Position numbers and translations under genes: made by a program. Of a stretch of DNA of 64,000 nucleotides, positions 20,781 to 28,883 are shown piece by piece; the stretch's first letter is position 1, and every line of letters begins with the position of its first letter. Source of the DNA: Paracoccaceae bacterium (lineage in GTDB: Bacteria > Pseudomonadota > Alphaproteobacteria > Rhodobacterales > Rhodobacteraceae); the NCBI GenBank assembly GCA_028097405.1, contig JAOHEK010000016.1, positions 1 to 64,000 on the forward strand, written 5' to 3'. The notes below the pieces were generated by a model, which saw only the letters and a program-made list of their open reading frames with translations, made no database searches and was not told the origin of the DNA.

Positions 20781-21155
20781 TTGCTCAAGAAAATTTGGAA
20801 AAGTCTAAAACTCTGGCCCATTTGGCATGAAAAATTCGCGATTGAATTGGGCCTTAGGAGTATAATTCTGGTGGTTCCGGTCTTCTTTACAGTCTGGTTG
20901 GCTTGGTTCGGGATGCCTTTGCTAGCTATATCCTCAACAATTTTCATCGCGTTTGATTTTGCGGGGTTTGGCAGTTCCTCAATTGTTGTTTGTCTAGTGT
21001 TAATCCTGTTGGGTCTCGTGTTCTTGGGGCCGCTGGCAAGACTTTTCATTTGGTTTTCTAGGATATTTTTTATTCAAACGGATCTGATTTTCGTCGGTGA
21101 TGACTCTGCGCATGCTCGTTTGCAAAAGATCAATGAAATGCTCAACTGCGAATAA
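20781..21155 (+). CDS. Hypothetical membrane protein
   Basis: The frame encodes about 124 residues with two long hydrophobic stretches (SIILVVPVFFTVWLAWFG and IVVCLVLILLGLVFLG). A soluble tail ends HARLQKINEMLNCE. The start is uncertain. TTG at 20781 is used here because an earlier TTG (20754) lies inside the terminator hairpin. The sequence is clearly AT-richer than the ribosomal genes around it, which suggests recent acquisition. I recognise no family. Confidence 0.5.
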   Translation: MLKKIWKSLKLWPIWHEKFAIELGLRSIILVVPVFFTVWLAWFGMPLLAISSTIFIAFDFAGFGSSSIVVCLVLILLGLVFLGPLARLFIWFSRIFFIQTDLIFVGDDSAHARLQKINEMLNCE

Positions 21156-21479
21156 GGTTGAGGCCTTTGTCGCTAGCTCGACCCGGGCGACCAGCCCGGG
21201 CAGCGCCCGATCCTCCCCATGGGAGGGCGCTTTTCAACGCCTCAAAGACCACAACCGTTGAACGTAGGCCGCACCATAAAGCAGTCGCGCTCAATCGCCG
21301 CGAACGCCATCCCAGGCTCGGGCGCTGCCCTAATCTCCAAAAAATCAACAATCTTAACTATTTGCCACAATCTTAATCCATCTTTGCAATATCTTCGCCA
21401 CAATTGGCCCCAACAAGCTAACCCGATGAATTGGAAACAATCCAATTGTCTGAATTGAATTGAGAGCGGAGCAGATACA
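21156..21479. other. Spacer carrying element A and the promoter region of the H1-like gene
   Basis: No gene is supported. The first half holds an inverted-repeat-bounded element (21183-21330, listed separately). The second half, 21331-21479, is AT-rich and holds a small stem (AATTGG/CCAATT at 21429-21447). It should contain the promoter of the gene starting at 21480, but no clear -35/-10 pair stands out. Confidence 0.5.
21183..21330. repeat. Inverted-repeat-bounded element, copy A
   Basis: The ends are GGGCAGCGCCCGA at 21198-21208 and beyond, and the mirror GGGCGCTGCCC at 21320-21330, preceded by CGGGCGACCAG. Internal segments such as GGGCGCTTTTCAACG and AAAGACCACAAC recur, diverged, in copy B at 22061-22271, so the two are related elements flanking the H1-like gene. 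No coding capacity is seen. It may be a MITE-like element or a structured RNA. Confidence 0.6.
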
Positions 21480-21956
21480 ATGGCAGCTAAGACAGCTAAG
21501 ACAGCCAAGAAGGCCAAAACGACGGCCAAGGCAAAGACAGCAGCTAAAACCACGAAGGTTGCGGCAAAGGCGAAAACTGCAGCTAAGACAACAAAAGTTG
21601 CAGCGAAAGCAAAAGCAAAGCCAAAGGCAGCAGCCAAGACCACTAAGACGGTCGCTAAGGCGAAAACTGCTGCCAATACAACGAAGGTTGCGGCAAAAGC
21701 AAAAGCGAAGCCAAAGGCGGCAGCCAAGTCGAAGGCAACGGCTAAGGCAAAAACAGTCGCTACGGGCGCCAAGTCGTTCGCTGCGCCAAAGTATCAGGAA
21801 TTCACAATCCGCGACAACGCAGGTGTTGTCGGTTCGGTTCGCCTGAAGCCGAACGCGGTTGCATGGAAGCCAAAATCGGCAAAAGCCTACAGCCAAATCA
21901 GCATCGACCAGCTTGCTGCCTTCGCGGCCGAGCATGGACGTCAGGTAAAGGCCTAA
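21480..21956 (+). CDS. Histone H1-like Lys/Ala-rich protein
   Basis: The 158-residue protein has two parts. Residues 1-98 are almost only Lys, Ala and Thr, with a 30-residue period: residues 31-53 and 61-83 differ at one position. Residues 99-158 form a distinct, probably folded tail (PKYQEFTIRDNAGVVGSVRL and following) with conventional composition. The N-terminal part resembles eukaryotic histone H1 tails and bacterial H1-like or AlgP-type proteins, so DNA or RNA binding and nucleoid compaction are likely. The start ATG follows GAGAGCGGAGCAG. It is a single gene with its own terminator. The tail domain is not recognised. Confidence 0.8.
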   Translation: MAAKTAKTAKKAKTTAKAKTAAKTTKVAAKAKTAAKTTKVAAKAKAKPKAAAKTTKTVAKAKTAANTTKVAAKAKAKPKAAAKSKATAKAKTVATGAKSFAAPKYQEFTIRDNAGVVGSVRLKPNAVAWKPKSAKAYSQISIDQLAAFAAEHGRQVKA

Positions 21957-21977
21957 AGCCTCCTGAAGAAAAGCATC

Positions 21978-22008
21978 AGGCGGGGCATTGCCCCGCCTTT
22001 TTCGTTTC
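21978..22008 (+). terminator. Terminator of the H1-like gene
   Basis: A 9-bp stem AGGCGGGGC/GCCCCGCCT with an ATT loop is followed by TTTTTCGTTT, 22 nt after the stop codon. Confidence 0.95.
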
Positions 22009-22060
22009 TTGAACAAGACCCCTCAAGTGATCAGCTGAACCGTCGCAATAAGTGATTTGC

Positions 22061-22271
22061 ACGGGCGACCAGATCGGGCAGTATTCGACCCGCCAGCGCT
22101 TCGCGCGTTCGGCCCTGAAACCGTCCACTGGACGGCTTCCAAGACGGGCCTCACCCCCGGACGGGCGCTTTTCGACATTACAAAGATCACAACTGATATA
22201 GGTGGGCTGCGCGATTAAGTGCTTGCGTTCGGGAGGATCAACATGTGCCATCCTTGGCTCGGGCGCTGCCC
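22061..22271. repeat. Inverted-repeat-bounded element, copy B
   Basis: This is a diverged, longer relative of copy A. It starts CGGGCGACCAG and ends GGCTCGGGCGCTGCCC at 22256-22271, and shares the internal blocks GGGCGCTTTTC and AAAGATCACAAC in the same order. About 60 nt are extra (22090-22150). No gene is supported in the whole 22009-22346 gap apart from this element and the minus-strand terminator at its end. Confidence 0.55.
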
Positions 22272-22290
22272 GGTCTTACCGAAGCTTAGC

Positions 22291-22326
22291 ACAGCAAAAA
22301 GCCCGGAGCTTTCGCCCGAGGCTTTT
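22291..22326 (-). terminator. Terminator of the coiled-coil membrane protein gene
   Basis: On the minus strand, AAGCCTCGGG and CTCCGGGCTT pair around a short loop and are followed by TTTTTGCTGT, 20 nt after the stop codon. Confidence 0.85.
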
Positions 22327-22346
22327 CGATTGCTGGGTGGGTATTC

Positions 22347-23087
22347 TCAGTTTCTCATGGACTTCAGATACACATCGTTTGGATCGTCGTTGGCCGCTTG
22401 GGGCATGTTCAGCTCGATCAGATCGCCTTGCAGCGAGCCGATGCGGGCGGCCAGTTCTTCGTCGGTGATGCCGATGTCGTTGCGCATAAGCTCAAGTTCG
22501 GCGGTTTCTGATTTGATGCGTTCAAGCTGCTGTTCCAGCGAGTTGGCGTCTTCCTGACGTTGCACAAGGTTTTCGCGAACCCGGGCGACGCGACGATCCG
22601 AGAAGGTTTCGGCCAGTTCGCGGGATTGCTCGCTCATCTGGGCGCCGATTGTCAGCAAGTTGTCGTCGATATCGGCAATGCCGGGTTCGGCTTTCAGGTA
22701 CTTAAAGCGCTCGCGGATGGCGTCGAATTCGCGGCGAACCTCAAAAGTTTCGGCGCGGTCGGCGTAATGGGCGGCGCGATAGGCACGTGTGACATCATCC
22801 ATGTCGATTTCGAACCGGCGGTGTGAATGTTCCAGACGCAGTACGCGATAGGAGGCGGGCATGAACGAGGTTAGGATCAACAGAAGGACGGTAAAGCCGA
22901 TCTGAACGGCGGGTCCGGCCCATGGCAGGGCGGTGGCCCCGAAGGTGGCCGTGATGTCGAGCCATGGCAGCACGCCGCTTGCGGACAGGCCAGTGAGGGC
23001 GAGCAATCCGAGGCTTGCAATGCCGAGAATGACAAAGGCGATAAGCTGGGCGAAATTCGCGGCTTGGGCTAGGTATCTGGTTAACAT
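22347..23087 (-). CDS. Membrane protein with cytoplasmic coiled coil, unknown function
   Basis: From ATG 23087 the protein has 246 residues. Two transmembrane helices lie near residues 8-33 and 55-75 (LIAFVILGIASLGLLALTGL and VQIGFTVLLLILTSFM). A long charged region follows, with heptad-like spacing (RVRENLVQRQEDANSLEQQL) and predicted coiled coil. An upstream frame reaching 23198 exists, but its extra residues are basic and lack the look of a normal N terminus. I do not recognise a characterised family. Confidence 0.65.
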   Translation of the reverse strand: MLTRYLAQAANFAQLIAFVILGIASLGLLALTGLSASGVLPWLDITATFGATALPWAGPAVQIGFTVLLLILTSFMPASYRVLRLEHSHRRFEIDMDDVTRAYRAAHYADRAETFEVRREFDAIRERFKYLKAEPGIADIDDNLLTIGAQMSEQSRELAETFSDRRVARVRENLVQRQEDANSLEQQLERIKSETAELELMRNDIGITDEELAARIGSLQGDLIELNMPQAANDDPNDVYLKSMRN

Positions 23088-23268
23088 TTCATAACTCACT
23101 TTGTCTGTCGTCTGATTTACAGTTAAGCAGCGGGTGGGGATTCGCCTAGAAAACATGTCGTAACGCCGCAACACTAGCTGGTGAGCGGGGTGAAACATCT
23201 GTATATTAGGGAAAGATTCCGGTGCGTTAGCGATCCCGCTGGCACCCTGATTTGAGTGATGGCACCTG

Positions 23269-23871
23269 ATGAAAACCCTCTTTGTAACGCCGATTTTTCA
23301 GTCCCGCTTGTCGGATCAGATTAAACCGGGCGATCTGGAAGCCGCCTGTTTGTCGATTGCCGAGGATGATGAGGCGGGCCAGAACTGGTGCGAGGCCGAG
23401 GGATTTCCGGGCTATACCAGCTATGCCAGCCTGACGGATTTGCCGTGGCGGTTTCCGATTTTCGAAGCGGTGAAGGGTGAGTTGGACAAGCTTGTCGCCG
23501 CCTTTGCGGAAAAGTTGCAGCTTGATCTAGATGGTCGACCGTTGGAGCTGGAGGACATCTGGATCAACATCTTGCCCGAGGGTGGTATTCACACGGCTCA
23601 TATTCACCCGCATTCGGTGATTTCGGGCACGACCTATGTGGCGATGCCCGAGGGGACCAGCGCGTTGAAGTTAGAAGATCCGCGTCATGCGATGATGATG
23701 GCCGCGCCGCCACGCCGCAAGGATGCGCCCGAAGAACTGCAGCCTTTCGTTTATATTAGGCCTGAAGTCGGTGACGTTGTGATGTGGGAAAGCTATCTGC
23801 GTCACGAGGTGCCGATGAACATGACCGAGGACGACCGGATTTCGGTCAGCTTTAACTATAAGTGGAGCTGA
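23269..23871 (+). CDS. Putative 2OG-Fe(II) oxygenase (TIGR02466-type)
   Basis: The 200-residue protein matches the TIGR02466 family of putative 2-oxoglutarate/Fe(II)-dependent oxygenases. The segment INILPEGGIHTAHIHPHSVISGTTYV has the metal-ligand histidines of the double-stranded beta-helix. The later stretch WESYLRHEVPMN, followed by RISVSFNYKW, gives the distal histidine and the 2OG-binding arginine. Substrate is unknown. The gene is convergent with the small minus-strand gene, with only 3 nt between stops. Confidence 0.82.
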   Translation: MKTLFVTPIFQSRLSDQIKPGDLEAACLSIAEDDEAGQNWCEAEGFPGYTSYASLTDLPWRFPIFEAVKGELDKLVAAFAEKLQLDLDGRPLELEDIWINILPEGGIHTAHIHPHSVISGTTYVAMPEGTSALKLEDPRHAMMMAAPPRRKDAPEELQPFVYIRPEVGDVVMWESYLRHEVPMNMTEDDRISVSFNYKWS

Positions 23872-23874
23872 GGT

Positions 23875-24183
23875 TTAGGCAGCCCGCGCCGGGGGGTCGG
23901 CGGGGCAATCCAGATCTGCGGCTGTATAAAGCAGCCAAAGCTTCCGATTGCGTTTGGGCGACCAGTCGCGTGGCGGGCGTTTCTTCTTGGTTTGACGGGT
24001 GCGGCTATAAATCCAGCCGATTAGATCGCCATGGGTTTCGGGATTGCAGCGATCGAGAACGTCGTCCAATACACCGTCCGGCGCCGCGTTAAGGCGTGAT
24101 TTCACCCGCTCGATCGCGTGTTTAATCGCCAGTTCGTTGTTTTCCCGAGAAAGGATTTCGACACTTGTATAAAGCCGATCCAT
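23875..24183 (-). CDS. Hypothetical small basic protein
   Basis: The 102-residue frame starts MDRLYTSVEILSRENNELAI, using ATG 24183 rather than an upstream TTG. The N-terminal half looks helical. The centre is strongly basic (RTRQTKKKRPPRDWSPKRNRK) and could bind nucleic acid. No family is recognised. It is convergent with the oxygenase gene. Confidence 0.5.
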   Translation of the reverse strand: MDRLYTSVEILSRENNELAIKHAIERVKSRLNAAPDGVLDDVLDRCNPETHGDLIGWIYSRTRQTKKKRPPRDWSPKRNRKLWLLYTAADLDCPADPPARAA

Positions 24184-24509
24184 GAGACGCACCAATTTTA
24201 CTAATTAAGCTTAAATATAGGTAATGGTAAATCTGGGCGTCAGTTTGACCTTATTGTAGGTTTTTAGGGCCGAAGAGACGGTTCGACCGACACAACATTG
24301 ATGTTTGGGTATGATTGTTTCGTTACTGCGGATGAATTGGACCGTGGCCGACCATAGTTCAGAGTGGTTGCCGGCCTCGTCGCCTATGCCAACAAACCCC
24401 TTGCCAACCACCCGAATCCCGCCTAAACGCGGGCTTCGCCTAACGAAACTCCACCGGAGATTGGGTGACGCGCAAGCGGCCTACCGGTGATGTTGAAAGG
24501 AAGACTGGC
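24184..24509. other. Spacer before rpmC with restart promoter
   Basis: No gene is supported. The left part is AT-rich and includes the palindrome TTAAGCTTAA near 24205-24215. The right part holds the predicted rpmC promoter (24401-24429) and a CGCGGGCTTCGCC stretch. Confidence 0.5.
24401..24429 (+). promoter_or_regulatory. Restart promoter for the rpmC-rpmD block
   Basis: TTGCCA (24401-24406), a 17-nt spacer and TAAACG (24424-24429) lie 80 nt before rpmC. The -35 box, spacing and -10 box match the rplB promoter candidate almost exactly. Confidence 0.7.
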
Positions 24510-24743
24510 ATGGATGCCAAAGAACTCCGGGAGAAAACTCCCGATCAGCTTCGTGATGAGCTGGCAAACCTGAAGAAAGAGGCATTCAACCTCCGTTTTC
24601 AGCAGGCCACTAATCAGATGGAAAACACATCGCGTATGCGGATTGTTCGCCGCAATGCTGCACGTGTGAAGACTATCCTAAACGAAAAAGCGGCAGCTGC
24701 CGCAGGAACAGATAAGCGCGCCGCTGGCGCGACGGAGGCGTAA
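24510..24743 (+). CDS. rpmC: 50S ribosomal protein L29
   Basis: L29 sits at the tunnel exit next to L23. From ATG 24510, preceded by AAAGGAAG, it has 77 residues, a little longer than E. coli L29 (63) because of an Ala-rich tail. The L29 signature [21 protein letters not shown] is present. An in-frame start at 24465 would add a non-conserved leader. It is first gene of the third block; rpsQ follows after 1 nt. Confidence 0.97.
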   Translation: MDAKELREKTPDQLRDELANLKKEAFNLRFQQATNQMENTSRMRIVRRNAARVKTILNEKAAAAAGTDKRAAGATEA

Positions 24744-24744
24744 G

Positions 24745-24975
24745 ATGCCCAAGCGTATCCTGAACGGCGTTGTAACGTCGGACGCGAACACTCAGACCGT
24801 AACCGTTTCGGTCGAGCGTCGTTTTAAGCACCCTCAGCTTCATAAGATTGTGCGTAAGTCGAAGAAATATCGTGCGCATGACGAGAAAGAGTCATTTAAA
24901 GTGGGCGATCTTGTCCGCATCCAAGAATGTGCTCCGAAATCAAAAACGAAACGCTGGGAAGTGATCGCGGAATAA
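24745..24975 (+). CDS. rpsQ: 30S ribosomal protein S17
   Basis: S17 is a primary 16S rRNA-binding protein with an OB fold. It has 76 residues, including [15 protein letters not shown] and the [18 protein letters not shown] signature. It is separated from rplN by 64 nt. Confidence 0.99.
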   Translation: MPKRILNGVVTSDANTQTVTVSVERRFKHPQLHKIVRKSKKYRAHDEKESFKVGDLVRIQECAPKSKTKRWEVIAE

Positions 24976-25039
24976 CGCGGCCACTTTTTCAGTTTTATCG
25001 AAACCCTGAGGACGATCCTCAAAGGTCGGGAGAAACCAA

Positions 25040-25408
25040 ATGATCCAGATGCAGACCAACCTGGATGTTGCTGACAACAGCGGCGCTCGCCGTGTTCAGT
25101 GCATCAAGGTTCTGGGCGGTTCCAAACGCAGATACGCTTCCGTGGGCGACATCATCGTAGTGTCGGTTAAGGAAGCTATTCCGCGTGGCCGCGTGAAAAA
25201 AGGCGACGTCCGCCGTGCGGTTGTTGTCCGCACTGCCAAAGAAGTCCGCCGCGAAGATGGCACCGCGATCCGCTTTGACCGGAACGCCGCCGTCATCCTT
25301 TCCAACAACAATGAGCCGATCGGCACCCGTATCTTTGGGCCGGTTGTGCGTGAGCTTCGTGGCAAGAACTTCATGAAGATCATCTCGCTGGCTCCGGAGG
25401 TGTTGTAA
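25040..25408 (+). CDS. rplN: 50S ribosomal protein L14
   Basis: L14 contributes to intersubunit bridges and is the binding site of the silencing factor RsfS. It has 122 residues with start [19 protein letters not shown] and [13 protein letters not shown] near the C terminus. GGTCGGGAGAAACC precedes the ATG. Confidence 0.99.
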   Translation: MIQMQTNLDVADNSGARRVQCIKVLGGSKRRYASVGDIIVVSVKEAIPRGRVKKGDVRRAVVVRTAKEVRREDGTAIRFDRNAAVILSNNNEPIGTRIFGPVVRELRGKNFMKIISLAPEVL

Positions 25409-25409
25409 G

Positions 25410-25715
25410 ATGGCAGCCAAACTTAAAAAGGGCGACAAGGTCGTCGTGCTGACCGGCAAGGACAAGGGCAAAGAGGGCGAAATCTCTTTGGTCATGCCAG
25501 CCAAAGGCAAAGCAGTTGTGGAAGGCTTGAACATTGCCATCCGCCACGTGAAGCAAAGCCAAGCAGATCAGGGTGGCCGCCAGCCAAAGGCGATGCCGAT
25601 CAATCTGTCGAACCTTGCTTTAGTAGATAGTAAGGGCAAACCCACACGCGTCGGCTTCCGTATGGACGGCGACAAGAAGGTGCGTTTTGCTAAGACCACG
25701 GGGGATGCGATCTGA
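25410..25715 (+). CDS. rplX: 50S ribosomal protein L24
   Basis: L24 starts 50S assembly at the 5' end of 23S rRNA. It has 101 residues and a KOW motif near the N terminus ([19 protein letters not shown]). The stop shares a base with the rplE start. Confidence 0.99.
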   Translation: MAAKLKKGDKVVVLTGKDKGKEGEISLVMPAKGKAVVEGLNIAIRHVKQSQADQGGRQPKAMPINLSNLALVDSKGKPTRVGFRMDGDKKVRFAKTTGDAI

Positions 25716-26293
25716 TGTTGGATGCTGCAAACTATACCCCGCGTCTGAAGGTGGTTTACAAAGACACCATTCGCGCGGCGATGAAGGAAGAGTTTTCCTA
25801 TAAGAATGACATGATGATCCCTCGGTTGGACAAAGTCGTTCTGAACATCGGTGCTGGCGCTGAGTCCGTTCGTGACTCGAAGAAAGCGAAAAGCGCTCAG
25901 GAAGACCTGACGAAGATCTCGGGTCAGAAAGCCTTGGTCACCACCGCCAAGAAATCCATCGCGGGTTTCCGGGTGCGGGAAGGGATGCCGTTGGGTTCGA
26001 AAGTGACCCTGCGCGGCGACCGGATGTATGACTTTCTGGACCGTCTGATCACTGTCGCATTGCCTCGCGTTCGCGACTTTCGCGGCGTGAAGGGTTCGTC
26101 GTTCGATGGACGTGGCAACTATGCCATGGGTCTGAAAGAGCACATCGTGTTCCCCGAAATCGACTTCGATAAAGTCGACGAAGTTTGGGGCATGGACATC
26201 ATCATCTGCACAACCGCGCCGACGGATGCAGAAGCCAAGGCGCTGTTGACGGGTTTCAACATGCCGTTCATCAGCGCAGGCGAGGAGACATAA
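25715..26293 (+). CDS. rplE: 50S ribosomal protein L5
   Basis: L5 binds 5S rRNA and contacts the P-site tRNA. It has 192 residues, slightly longer than E. coli L5 (179). Conserved motifs [13 protein letters not shown] and [13 protein letters not shown] are present. The start overlaps the rplX stop. Confidence 0.99.
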   Translation: MLDAANYTPRLKVVYKDTIRAAMKEEFSYKNDMMIPRLDKVVLNIGAGAESVRDSKKAKSAQEDLTKISGQKALVTTAKKSIAGFRVREGMPLGSKVTLRGDRMYDFLDRLITVALPRVRDFRGVKGSSFDGRGNYAMGLKEHIVFPEIDFDKVDEVWGMDIIICTTAPTDAEAKALLTGFNMPFISAGEET

Positions 26294-26295
26294 TC

Positions 26296-26601
26296 ATGGC
26301 TAAAAAAGCAATGATCGAACGCGAGAAAAAGCGTCAGAAGCTGGTGGACAAGTATGCCACTAAGCGTGCTGCGCTGAAAGAAATTGCAAAAGATGACAGC
26401 AAGTCGATGGAAGAGCGTTTCAAGGCCCGCCTTAAACTGGCGAAACTGCCGCGCAATTCGTCTGCTACACGTCTTCATAACCGATGCCAGCTGACGGGGC
26501 GTCCACACGCCTATTATCGCAAGCTGAGAATGTCGCGGATCGCGCTTCGGGAACTTGGCTCGCAAGGCCAGATTCCGGGCATGGTCAAGTCAAGCTGGTA
26601 A
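26296..26601 (+). CDS. rpsN: 30S ribosomal protein S14 (zinc-independent form)
   Basis: S14 is required for late assembly of the 30S head. From ATG 26296 it has 101 residues, the long form that lacks the paired CXXC zinc motif. The conserved [20 protein letters not shown] block is intact. An ORF extending upstream to 26185 overlaps rplE and is a frame artefact. Confidence 0.98.
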   Translation: MAKKAMIEREKKRQKLVDKYATKRAALKEIAKDDSKSMEERFKARLKLAKLPRNSSATRLHNRCQLTGRPHAYYRKLRMSRIALRELGSQGQIPGMVKSSW

Positions 26602-26613
26602 GGGGGAAAACAG

Positions 26614-27006
26614 ATGAATGATCCTCTTGGTGATATGCTGACCCGCATCCGGAATGCCCAGATGCGTGGAAAGTCCACAACCCTTACACCAGCGTCAAAG
26701 CTGCGTCGTTGGGTTCTCGATGTCTTGGCCGACGAAGGCTACATCCGCGGGTACGAAGAGACTGCTGACACGGCTGGCCATCCGGCCATCGAAATCAGCC
26801 TTAAGTACTACGAAGGTGAACCGGTGATCCGCGAGCTTAAGCGCGTATCGAAGCCGGGCCGCCGGGTGTACCTTGGTGCCACCGACATTCCTTCGGTCCG
26901 TCAGGGCCTGGGTGTCTCAATCGTCTCGACGTCGCAAGGCGTTATGTCGGATGCAAAAGCGCGCAATGCCAATGTTGGCGGCGAAGTGCTTTGCACCGTA
27001 TTCTAG
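26614..27006 (+). CDS. rpsH: 30S ribosomal protein S8
   Basis: S8 binds the central domain of 16S rRNA and in E. coli represses the spc operon. It has 130 residues with start [17 protein letters not shown] and the C-terminal [20 protein letters not shown] signature. Confidence 0.99.
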   Translation: MNDPLGDMLTRIRNAQMRGKSTTLTPASKLRRWVLDVLADEGYIRGYEETADTAGHPAIEISLKYYEGEPVIRELKRVSKPGRRVYLGATDIPSVRQGLGVSIVSTSQGVMSDAKARNANVGGEVLCTVF

Positions 27007-27015
27007 GAGTGGCCC

Positions 27016-27549
27016 ATGTCTCGTATTGGTAAAAAACCAGTGGCGCTTCCTTCGGGTGTCGAGGCCAACGTTTCGGGTCAAACCGTTTCGGTCAAAGGCC
27101 CCAAAGGCCAGCGTCAGTTTACGGCCAGCGATGATGTAACGCTAAGCGTCGCAGATGGCTCGGTTACCGTTGAGCCGCGCGGCAAATCAAAGCGCGCCCG
27201 TCAACAGTGGGGCATGAGCCGCACGCAGGTCCAGAATCTGATCACGGGCGTCACTGATGGTTTCAAGAAAGAGCTTGAGATCAACGGCGTTGGTTACCGG
27301 GCACAGGCGCAGGGCAATAAAGTGACCCTGAACCTTGGCCTGTCGCATGACGTGATTTTCGATGTGCCTGATGGGGTGACTGTTACCACGCCTAAGAACA
27401 CCGAAATCGTCGTTGAAGGCATTGATCAGCAACTTGTCGGTCAGGTCGCGGCTAACATCCGCGAATGGCGCAAGCCCGAGCCCTATAAGGGCAAAGGCAT
27501 CAAGTACAAAGACGAGTATATCTTCCGTAAGGAAGGCAAGAAGAAGTAA
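27016..27549 (+). CDS. rplF: 50S ribosomal protein L6
   Basis: L6 lies near the factor-binding site of the 50S subunit. It has 177 residues in two similar domains, with start [15 protein letters not shown] and the signature [14 protein letters not shown] at the C terminus. Confidence 0.99.
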   Translation: MSRIGKKPVALPSGVEANVSGQTVSVKGPKGQRQFTASDDVTLSVADGSVTVEPRGKSKRARQQWGMSRTQVQNLITGVTDGFKKELEINGVGYRAQAQGNKVTLNLGLSHDVIFDVPDGVTVTTPKNTEIVVEGIDQQLVGQVAANIREWRKPEPYKGKGIKYKDEYIFRKEGKKK

Positions 27550-27560
27550 GGACTGGATAA

Positions 27561-27920
27561 ATGGCACTTTCCAAAAGAGAATTGTTCCAGAAGCGCCGCA
27601 TGCGCGTCCGGAACAAGCTTCGCAAAGTCAACACAGGCCGTGTGCGTCTTTCGGTGCATCGTTCGAACAAGAACATCTTTGTTCAATTGATCGACGATGT
27701 GGCGGGCAAGACGTTGGCGTCTGCCTCGTCTTTGGAAAAAGACTTGGGCATTGTGAACAAAAACAACGTCGAAGCGGCGACCAAGATTGGCAAGACAATT
27801 GCCGAGCGCGCCAAGAAGGCGGGCGTTGAAGAAGCGTACTTCGACCGCGGCGGTTTCCTGTTTCACGGCAAGGTCAAAGCATTGGCCGAAGCTGCACGCG
27901 AAGCTGGATTGAAACTTTAA
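27561..27920 (+). CDS. rplR: 50S ribosomal protein L18
   Basis: L18 binds 5S rRNA together with L5. It has 119 residues, including [18 protein letters not shown] and [25 protein letters not shown] spacer of about 100 nt with a REP copy separates it from rpsE. Confidence 0.99.
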   Translation: MALSKRELFQKRRMRVRNKLRKVNTGRVRLSVHRSNKNIFVQLIDDVAGKTLASASSLEKDLGIVNKNNVEAATKIGKTIAERAKKAGVEEAYFDRGGFLFHGKVKALAEAAREAGLKL

Positions 27921-27928
27921 GGCGTAAG

Positions 27929-27950
27929 CCGGGCTTAAGCCCGGCCTACC
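27929..27950 (+). repeat. REP-like palindrome copy 4
   Basis: A perfect 18-nt palindrome GCCGGGCTTAAGCCCGGC is followed by CTAC, one base different from the copies at 1933 and 16830. It sits between rplR and rpsE, inside an otherwise compact operon, 9 nt after the rplR stop. Confidence 0.85.
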
Positions 27951-28024
27951 GATGACCGGGGGGCAGTCTGCTCACTGCGGTTGCAAGAACGCGCTACGGC
28001 GCACGAAATGAACAGGAGGCCTTG

Positions 28025-28609
28025 ATGGCCAGAGACCAAAACCAACGCGGTGGTGGCCGCGGACGTCGGGAGCAAGAAACGCCCGAATTCGCTGACCGTC
28101 TGGTCGCGATCAACCGTGTGTCGAAGACCGTGAAAGGTGGTAAGCGTTTTGGCTTTGCCGCTTTGGTCGTCGTCGGCGATCAGAAGGGCCGTGTTGGCTT
28201 CGGCAAGGGTAAGGCGAAAGAAGTACCCGAGGCGATCCGCAAGGCCACTGAGCAAGCCAAGCGTCAGATGATCCGCGTACCTTTGCGTGAGGGTCGGACA
28301 TTGCACCACGACATCGAGGGCCGTCACGGCGCTGGTAAGGTTGTGATGCGCACGGCTCCTACGGGTACGGGCATCATCGCCGGTGGTCCGATGCGTGCTG
28401 TGTTCGAAATGCTGGGCGTTCAGGACGTGGTTGCGAAATCAATCGGCACCCAGAACCCATACAACATGATCCGTGCAACCATGGACGGCTTAACGAAAGA
28501 ATCGTCGCCTCGTTCGGTTGCGCAGCGTCGTGGTAAGAAAGTGGCTGACATTCTGCCCAAGCGCGACAACGCGCCCAAGGCCGAAGAAGCCGCGACCGAG
28601 GAGGCCTGA
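28025..28609 (+). CDS. rpsE: 30S ribosomal protein S5
   Basis: S5 contributes to translational accuracy and the mRNA entry channel. It has 194 residues with a Gly/Arg-rich N terminus, the dsRBD-like segment ([21 protein letters not shown]) and the motif [16 protein letters not shown]. The ATG at 28025 follows AGGAGGCCTTG; a TTG at 28022 is the alternative. rpmD follows after 3 nt. Confidence 0.99.
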   Translation: MARDQNQRGGGRGRREQETPEFADRLVAINRVSKTVKGGKRFGFAALVVVGDQKGRVGFGKGKAKEVPEAIRKATEQAKRQMIRVPLREGRTLHHDIEGRHGAGKVVMRTAPTGTGIIAGGPMRAVFEMLGVQDVVAKSIGTQNPYNMIRATMDGLTKESSPRSVAQRRGKKVADILPKRDNAPKAEEAATEEA

Positions 28610-28612
28610 TCT

Positions 28613-28801
28613 ATGGCAAAAACCATCGTCGTTAAACAGATCGGTTCGCCGATCCGCCGCCCCGCCAAACAGCGCGCAACGCTTGTTGGTCTGGGCCTGA
28701 ACAAGATGCACAAAACCCGCGAGCTGGAAGATACTCCTAGCGTGCGTGGCATGGTCGATGCCATTCCGCATCTGGTCGAGATTATCGAAGAGCGCGGATA
28801 A
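28613..28801 (+). CDS. rpmD: 50S ribosomal protein L30
   Basis: L30 is a small 50S protein. It has 62 residues with the signature [20 protein letters not shown]. It closes the third block: a strong terminator follows, and rplO, normally next, is 2.7 kb downstream. Confidence 0.98.
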   Translation: MAKTIVVKQIGSPIRRPAKQRATLVGLGLNKMHKTRELEDTPSVRGMVDAIPHLVEIIEERG

Positions 28802-28828
28802 GCGCCTTTCAATTCACGAGAGTTTTAG

Positions 28829-28861
28829 CGCCCCGGTGGAAACACCGGGGCGTTTTCGTTT
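28829..28861 (+). terminator. Terminator ending the rpmC-rpmD block
   Basis: A perfect 10-bp stem CGCCCCGGTG/CACCGGGGCG with a GAAA loop is followed by TTTTCGTTT. The stem may also serve the convergent minus-strand gene. Confidence 0.96.
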
Positions 28862-28883
28862 GATAGCTTGATGATTAAACTTT

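Noticed and set aside
21242-22016. Two minus-strand frames opposite the H1-like gene (21242-21772, 21354-22016)
   Set aside because: The complement of a Lys/Ala repeat gives long open frames rich in Phe, Leu and Cys or Ala and Val; these mirror the plus-strand repeat and are not independent genes.
28829-28861. Reading the rpmD terminator as the terminator of the minus-strand glutamate-synthase-like gene
   Set aside because: The stem would serve, but no T-run exists in that direction; called only for the plus strand.
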